The translations under genes were made by a program, and so were the position numbers. Under the pieces are notes generated by a model. It made no database searches. It was given only the letters and a program-made list of their open reading frames with translations, and had not been told where the DNA came from. Shown in pieces: positions 1 to 3,724 of a stretch of DNA of 5,891 bases. The DNA comes from an uncultured Thermomicrobiales bacterium (GTDB taxonomy: Bacteria > Chloroflexota > Chloroflexia > Thermomicrobiales > UBA6265), in the NCBI GenBank assembly GCA_902806395.1, contig CADCWH010000008.1, positions 1-5,891 on the forward strand, in the 5' to 3' direction. Every line of letters starts with the position of its first letter. Position 1 is the stretch's first letter.

Positions 1-513
1 CACTCTCCAGGAGACGGCCGTGAGGCAGGCCAGCGATGTGACGTTGGCGTCCACGTGTGGGACGTGCCGTGACCGTCGTGCCTGGCGACTGACCGCCATA
101 CATGGCCCCCGCAAGGAGTGGTCGTCCCACATCAGCGAGATCCGCTTACTCCACCGCGGCGGCGCAACCTCGCCAGTGACGTGCCAAACGACGTCTGGGG
201 TCGTCGACGCCCCCGCGTGTTCACGATGATGGCTCCACCGAGTGCCGCGATGACTCCACCGAGTTCCGCGGATTGGCTTCCCCTCGCCGTCTGCGACGAC
301 CCGGTTGCGGAGTCCGGCACGTTCGGTCGTCTGCCGCCCATCGTGTCGTACTCGGAGATGACTCCGCTCCTCGACCTAGCGATCCCAACCACTCTCAGAG
401 CGTCATGAAGGCGACGGCGCCACGCTTGGGAACCGTCTGCGGAAACGGCACGCGACGTGCAAAGGCAGGCAGGGGCCGGAGGGTTCTGGCCCGACCGACA
501 TCGTCGTTCTCCT
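1..513. other. Leading stretch without a supported gene
   Basis: I see no recognisable protein or RNA gene here. Open frames exist on both strands (for example 118-408 on + and 132-536 on -), but their translations are rich in Arg, Pro and Ser, match no family I know, and lack convincing ribosome binding sites. The minus-strand frame also begins inside the cupredoxin gene. The only structure I can point to is a two-copy 21-nt tandem repeat at 229-270. The promoter of the downstream cupredoxin gene should lie here, but I found no good -35/-10 pair. Confidence 0.6.
229..270. repeat. 21-nt tandem repeat, two copies
   Basis: Two adjacent 21-nt units (229-249 and 250-270) share the core CTCCACCGAGT and match at 19 of 21 positions. 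A partial third relative, ATGACTCCGCTCC, occurs at 358-370. The unit is a multiple of three, so it gives a 7-residue repeat in any open frame. No coding frame there is convincing. It may be a slippage product or a remnant of a coding repeat. Confidence 0.6.
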
Positions 514-514
514 A

Positions 515-521
515 GAGGAGG
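515..521 (+). promoter_or_regulatory. Strong Shine-Dalgarno for the cupredoxin gene
   Basis: GAGGAGG lies six bases before the GTG at 528. It is a near-complete complement of the 16S rRNA 3' tail. It fixes the GTG as the start, although no ATG is available nearby, and predicts efficient translation. Confidence 0.85.
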
Positions 522-527
522 GACCCC

Positions 528-1130
528 GTGTTTCATAGGTTCAGATCCGCCCTACCCGTCACCGTGCTCGTCATGGTCCTTGGTCTCGCCGCCAGTGGCT
601 ATGCCTTCGCCCAGGACCCCGCCACGCCGGCGGCTGGGACTACTGGGACGCCCGACACCGCCCTCTGCGCGACGCCCGTGACCGAGGGGGATGGCACCCC
701 GGTCGTCGTCGCGACACCCGCGGACACCGCCGCGACCCCGGGCGGAGTGGCGCCGGGCACGCCGATCGGTCTGTACCCCTGCGCGACGCCCGTCAATGCG
801 TCGCCCGTGACGGAGACGCAGGCCGCGACGCCAGGCACGACGCCTAGCGTCGGCGCGGCGACTCCCATCACCGTCGAGTTTATCGATGTCGCCTTCGCCC
901 AGACCGAGCTGACGATTCCCGCGAACACCGATGTCCCGTTCCACTTCGTCAATGTTGGGGCGTCCCCCCACAACTTCACCATCGACGACCCCAAGGTCTT
1001 CTCGGGTGACCTGGTATCCGGCGCGACCTCGGATGTGGTGGTCAATCTCCCGGCTGGCACCTACGAGTACTATTGCAGCATCCCCGGCCACCGAGAGGCA
1101 GGCATGATCGGGACCCTCATCGTCCAGTAA
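528..1130 (+). CDS. Exported type 1 copper (cupredoxin) protein with Thr-Pro-rich linker
   Basis: Secreted or surface-anchored blue-copper protein of 200 residues, probably a small electron carrier outside the cytoplasmic membrane. Residues 1-28 form a signal peptide: basic start (HRFR), hydrophobic core 9-25, and an AFA-Q cleavage site. Residues 30-113 are low complexity with eleven Thr-Pro dipeptides. This looks like a flexible spacer, possibly to cross the cell wall or tether the domain. Residues 114-200 are one cupredoxin domain. The copper ligands are visible: His148 in SPHNF, then Cys183, His188 and Met193 with C-x4-H-x4-M spacing. To my recollection that is the spacing in auracyanin and rusticyanin rather than plastocyanin. 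Two further cysteines, 47 and 85, each sit in CATPV motifs in the linker and are not ligands. There is no lipobox, so membrane anchoring is not shown. The start is GTG behind a strong ribosome binding site. It appears monocistronic, with a hairpin after the stop. The redox partner is unknown. Confidence 0.9.
   Translation: MFHRFRSALPVTVLVMVLGLAASGYAFAQDPATPAAGTTGTPDTALCATPVTEGDGTPVVVATPADTAATPGGVAPGTPIGLYPCATPVNASPVTETQAATPGTTPSVGAATPITVEFIDVAFAQTELTIPANTDVPFHFVNVGASPHNFTIDDPKVFSGDLVSGATSDVVVNLPAGTYEYYCSIPGHREAGMIGTLIVQ
665..793 (+). repeat. In-frame 15-nt direct repeat in the cupredoxin linker
   Basis: CTGCGCGACGCCCGT occurs exactly at 665-679 and 779-793, 114 nt (38 codons) apart and in the same reading frame. 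Each copy encodes Cys-Ala-Thr-Pro-Val. Exact conservation at the nucleotide level suggests a duplicated linker segment. Confidence 0.75.
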
Positions 1131-1148
1131 CGAATCGCGGTGAGTTCG

Positions 1149-1180
1149 GCCAGACCCCGAGCGGGCGCTCGGGGTCTGGC
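1149..1180. terminator. Perfect 14-bp hairpin downstream of the cupredoxin gene
   Basis: The arms 1149-1162 and 1167-1180 are exact reverse complements (GCCAGACCCCGAGC) around a 4-nt GGGC loop, starting 18 bases after the cupredoxin stop codon. Position and stability fit a transcript end or an RNA 3'-protecting structure. No T-tract follows on either strand, so it is not a textbook intrinsic terminator. U-less hairpin terminators are possible in GC-rich bacteria. Confidence 0.6.
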
Positions 1181-1360
1181 AACCGTATCGAGACAACACA
1201 TCCTTGGTTCACTGACGTGAACCCTCGTACTGCAGGCGACGAAGACCAGACCCCATAAATACGAAGATTCACTCCAGCACCCGCGCATCGAGCACGTCCG
1301 GTTCACGACGAGAAGTGGCAGGATCGAATCTCAGCCGGAAGCGACCGGGACCGCACATCA

Positions 1361-1383
1361 TTGCCATCGGTTGCCATCGATGG
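1361..1383. repeat. Tandem TTGCCATCG pair with CCATCGATGG palindrome
   Basis: TTGCCATCGG (1361-1370) is followed directly by TTGCCATCGA (1371-1380). The second copy merges into the 10-nt palindrome CCATCGATGG (1374-1383). Such an arrangement can be a binding site for a dimeric regulator, but nothing else here identifies one. Confidence 0.35.
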
Positions 1384-1495
1384 TCTTCGAATTACATGGG
1401 ATCGTGATTCCTATTCGGCCGAGTCAAGTTAATTGGCGCCCCTTGTTTCATCGTTATCACAGAAAGCACAGATCCCGCCGCTCCAACCGATGGCA
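1362..1495. repeat. Separated 12-nt inverted repeat bounding 134 bp
   Basis: TGCCATCGGTTG at 1362-1373 is the exact reverse complement of CAACCGATGGCA at 1484-1495. They bound a 134-bp interval that includes the most AT-rich part of this gap. The arms could be terminal inverted repeats of a tiny non-autonomous element or paired operator sites. No clear target-site duplication is visible beside them, so a mobile element is not claimed. Confidence 0.3.
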
Positions 1496-1746
1496 CGAAG
1501 AGTAGGTGATCACGAGGGCCATCGTAGGCCAGCCGCCCGCGTGCATCCCTGGCTGAATCCCGTCCTCGCCGCCGTCTGACGGCTTGGTCTGGCAGTGGTC
1601 TCGCGCTACCGACCCCTGCCTCAGTGGATCCCGGGCGGCGCGCTCCAACTGGGGCGTCTCCAACGACACCCTTGGGGTCCCGGCCGCGCCCGCCATCAGC
1701 TACTCGTCGGGCTTCTACTGACCGCCTCATGTGACGCATCCGGCTG

Positions 1747-1775
1747 TTGCAAACGGTAGGGGCGTCCGGCAGAAT
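1747..1775 (+). promoter_or_regulatory. Weak candidate sigma-70-type promoter for the transporter operon
   Basis: TTGCAA (1747-1752) and CAGAAT (1770-1775) are separated by 17 bases. Each matches its consensus at four of six positions. Transcription would start near 1782, about 75 bases before the preferred start codon at 1856. Matches this weak occur by chance, so it is only a candidate. Confidence 0.22.
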
Positions 1776-1842
1776 GCGATCAACCGGTTCCCACGTCCTA
1801 GGTCCAAGATCCTCCCGCGTCAGTGTCATCGCCTGGAGTGGC

Positions 1843-1849
1843 AAGGAAG
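1843..1849 (+). promoter_or_regulatory. Shine-Dalgarno deciding the transporter start
   Basis: AAGGAAG sits six bases before the ATG at 1856. The in-frame upstream GTG codons at 1823 and 1838 lack a comparable site, so this favours ATG 1856 as the start. Confidence 0.55.
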
Positions 1850-1855
1850 CGCCCA

Positions 1856-3673
1856 ATGGATGCCGCCGTGCCCACGCCACGCCCGGGTCCATTCGCGGTA
1901 TTCAGGAATCGAGACTTCGCGCTGCTGTGGACCGCCCAGTTCATCACCACGATGGGCACCGGGCTGACCACGATCGCCGCCTCGATCCTCGTCTTCCGCG
2001 AGACGGGCTCGGCGCTCAGTGTCGGGATGGTGATGCTCGCCGTGGCCCTTCCGGGGCTGTTCGTCGGCCTCGTTGCCGGCGTCATCGTCGATCGCTACGA
2101 TCGCAAGCGGATCATGATCGCGGCACCATTGATCCGCGCCGTCGTGATCGGGGCGATCCCGCTGCTGCTGCCCTATGGCATCGGCTGGCTGTACGCGATG
2201 GTGATCCTGTCGAGCACCGTCGCCCAGTTCTATGCACCGGCCGAGGCGAGCGTTCTGCCCGAGATCGCCTCCGACGATGAGCTCGCCGCAGCCAATTCGA
2301 TGATGGCGGTCAGCGGCGTCGGCGCGATGACTATCGGCTTTGCGGCGGCCGGCCTGCTCGCCACCGAATCGTCGGTGAACTGGGCCTTCGTCCTCGACGC
2401 CATGACCTTCCTCGGATCGGCCGTGTGCATCTGGTTCGTCCGCGTCCCGACCCTGGTGGTCGAGGGCGAGACGAACGTCAAGACCGTCATCCGGCACCTT
2501 CGCGCCGGGGTCGATGTCGTCCGCACCACCCCCATCCTCCGGTCGCTGTTCTTCGTCTTCGCCGCCATCTTCTTCAGCTTCGGACTCTGGAACGCCCTAA
2601 TCCTCCCCTACACGACCGGAGCACTGCGGGGGACCGAATTCCAGTACAGCCTGTTCGAGGTGCTCTTCACGATCGGCTTCGTCGGCGGTAGCCTGGTGAT
2701 GGCCGGACTTGCCAGCCGGCTACACGAAGGTCAGTGGATCGTCATCAGCATCCTCGGGATGGGGATCTTCAGCATCGGCTTTGCACTGGCGCAGTCGATA
2801 CCCCTCGCGATCGTCATGTTCATCTTGGTCGGCGTCTTCAACGCGCCGTCCTACGTCGGTCGGGGTTTGATCATCCAGCGCAACACGACACGTGACGTAC
2901 GCGGCCGGGTGAACAGCGCCTTCCTCGTCACTCGTGACCTGACCTTGATGGTCGGCATGGCCTCGGCCGGACTGGCTGACCTGATCAACATCCGCGTGCT
3001 CGTCTTCGCCTGCGCGGCGGTGCTGATCGGCAGCGGCCTGAGCGCGCTGCGACTCCCGGGGCTCGGCCAGCCGACCGCCGAATGGCGACGGGCCCTCGAC
3101 ATGCTCAGGGCCGCCCCGAACGCTCCGGGCCTCGGCTTGGGGAGAGCCGCGCGGCTGGCCGATATCGACCTGCTCGCCGGGCGACTGCCCGCATTGGCTG
3201 GTTTGAGCGGGGCCGCAAGACGGGACCTGGCGACGCACTCCCGGGTCCATGACGCGCCGGCGGGTACGGCGATCGTGCGCACCGGCGAGACCAGTGACGC
3301 GGCCTATTTCCTGCTCGATGGGCGCACCGTCGCGAGCCGGAACGACCACGGCACCGAGCGCGTCCTGGAGGTCCACAGCGCGGGCGACTTCTTCGGCGAG
3401 GTCGCCGCGATCACCGGCATGCCCCGCACCGCCAGCGTGGTGGCCGAGCAGCCGACGACGCTGCTCCAGGTTCCCGCCGAGACCCTGCGCCGGCTGCGGA
3501 ACGATCCCGACGTGAACCGCGCTCTCCTGACGAAGATGACCGAGCGCATGGCCCGGTTGGAGATCATCGAACTCCCCCGGTTCTCCGCCCTCGACCAATC
3601 GACGCTGCGGGAGTTGCGGACTCCCGAACCCGAACCCGTGACCGGCATCGCACCGGCGGGAGTCAACGCCTGA
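1856..3673 (+). CDS. MFS transporter fused to a C-terminal cyclic-nucleotide-binding domain
   Basis: Membrane transporter of 605 residues with a cytoplasmic ligand-sensing domain. Residues about 20-400 are a major facilitator fold with roughly twelve hydrophobic segments. The family loop motif is clear between the second and third segments (DRYDRKR, residues 79-85). Overall it resembles the EntS-like drug/siderophore exporter branch, so export of a small molecule is the best guess; the substrate cannot be read. After a linker (about 400-440), residues 441-564 form a CRP/PKA-type cyclic-nucleotide-binding domain with an intact phosphate-binding cassette at 510-530: Gly514-Glu515 (ribose contact) and Arg524 (phosphate contact) in PRTA. 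No helix-turn-helix follows, so this is not a transcription factor. A plain MFS exporter is about 400 residues, so the extra 200 are the sensor domain. ATG 1856 is chosen for its ribosome binding site; GTG 1823 would add 11 residues. The cyclase gene starts 51 bases downstream, implying that its product is the ligand source. Confidence 0.9.
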   Translation: MDAAVPTPRPGPFAVFRNRDFALLWTAQFITTMGTGLTTIAASILVFRETGSALSVGMVMLAVALPGLFVGLVAGVIVDRYDRKRIMIAAPLIRAVVIGAIPLLLPYGIGWLYAMVILSSTVAQFYAPAEASVLPEIASDDELAAANSMMAVSGVGAMTIGFAAAGLLATESSVNWAFVLDAMTFLGSAVCIWFVRVPTLVVEGETNVKTVIRHLRAGVDVVRTTPILRSLFFVFAAIFFSFGLWNALILPYTTGALRGTEFQYSLFEVLFTIGFVGGSLVMAGLASRLHEGQWIVISILGMGIFSIGFALAQSIPLAIVMFILVGVFNAPSYVGRGLIIQRNTTRDVRGRVNSAFLVTRDLTLMVGMASAGLADLINIRVLVFACAAVLIGSGLSALRLPGLGQPTAEWRRALDMLRAAPNAPGLGLGRAARLADIDLLAGRLPALAGLSGAARRDLATHSRVHDAPAGTAIVRTGETSDAAYFLLDGRTVASRNDHGTERVLEVHSAGDFFGEVAAITGMPRTASVVAEQPTTLLQVPAETLRRLRNDPDVNRALLTKMTERMARLEIIELPRFSALDQSTLRELRTPEPEPVTGIAPAGVNA

Positions 3674-3720
3674 TGTCGCGGCCGCGTCCGGCACCATGCC
3701 AGCCAACGTCGGTCTGGTGA
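3673..3720 (+). other. 15-codon mini-ORF bridging transporter and cyclase genes
   Basis: The transporter stop overlaps a new ATG (TGATG at 3671-3675). That frame encodes MSRPRPAPCQPTSVW and stops at 3718-3720, four bases before the cyclase GTG. A purine-rich GGCGGGAG (3655-3662) lies ten bases upstream of the ATG. The peptide resembles nothing known to me. If translated, it would carry terminating ribosomes onto the downstream ribosome binding site. It could be chance. Confidence 0.25.
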
Positions 3721-3722
3721 TC
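3716..3722 (+). promoter_or_regulatory. Ribosome binding site for the cyclase gene
   Basis: GGTGATC is an exact complement of seven bases of the conserved 16S rRNA 3' end (the GGAGGTGATC register). In that register the spacing to GTG 3725 is seven bases, which is standard. It supports GTG 3725, since no in-frame ATG lies between the previous stop and the receiver domain. A second GGTGATC (3724-3730) contains the start codon itself. Confidence 0.55.
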
Positions 3723-3724
3723 CG

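Larger units (their letters stand above)
1131..1855. other. Gene-poor gap between cupredoxin and transporter operon
   Basis: No supported gene. Minus-strand frames at 1392-1892 and 1457-1696 translate to Arg/Gly/Pro-rich sequence without recognisable domains, and the first overlaps the transporter start. Contents I can name are a strong hairpin (1149-1180), a tandem TTGCCATCG pair with an adjoining palindrome (1361-1383), a 12-nt inverted repeat pair (1362-1373 and 1484-1495), a locally more AT-rich patch around 1380-1470, and a weak promoter candidate (1747-1775). I saw no tRNA fold and no transposase remnant. Confidence 0.6.

Noticed and set aside
118..408. 96-codon plus-strand frame in the leading stretch
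   Set aside because: No known motif, and apparent repetitiveness comes only from the 21-nt tandem repeat. A GGAG-like stretch upstream is not enough support.
132..536. 134-codon minus-strand frame in the leading stretch
   Set aside because: Arg/Ser/Gly-rich, no recognisable domain, and it starts inside the cupredoxin gene, across its ribosome binding site. Long antisense frames are common in GC-rich DNA.
552..1199. 215-codon minus-strand frame opposite the cupredoxin gene
   Set aside because: Antisense shadow of a gene with clear signal peptide, copper ligands and ribosome binding site; it also runs through the hairpin.
1311..1345. GGATCGAATC resembling a tRNA T-loop
   Set aside because: The flanking bases do not form a 5-bp T-stem, and no acceptor or anticodon arm can be drawn around it.
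1392..1892. 166-codon minus-strand frame in the intergenic gap
   Set aside because: Arg/Gly/Pro-rich translation without domains or a credible start, overlapping the transporter start region.
2720..3706. 328-codon minus-strand frame opposite the transporter
   Set aside because: Composition (Asp, Gly, His, Gln rich, no domain) is that of an antisense shadow of the MFS/cNMP gene.
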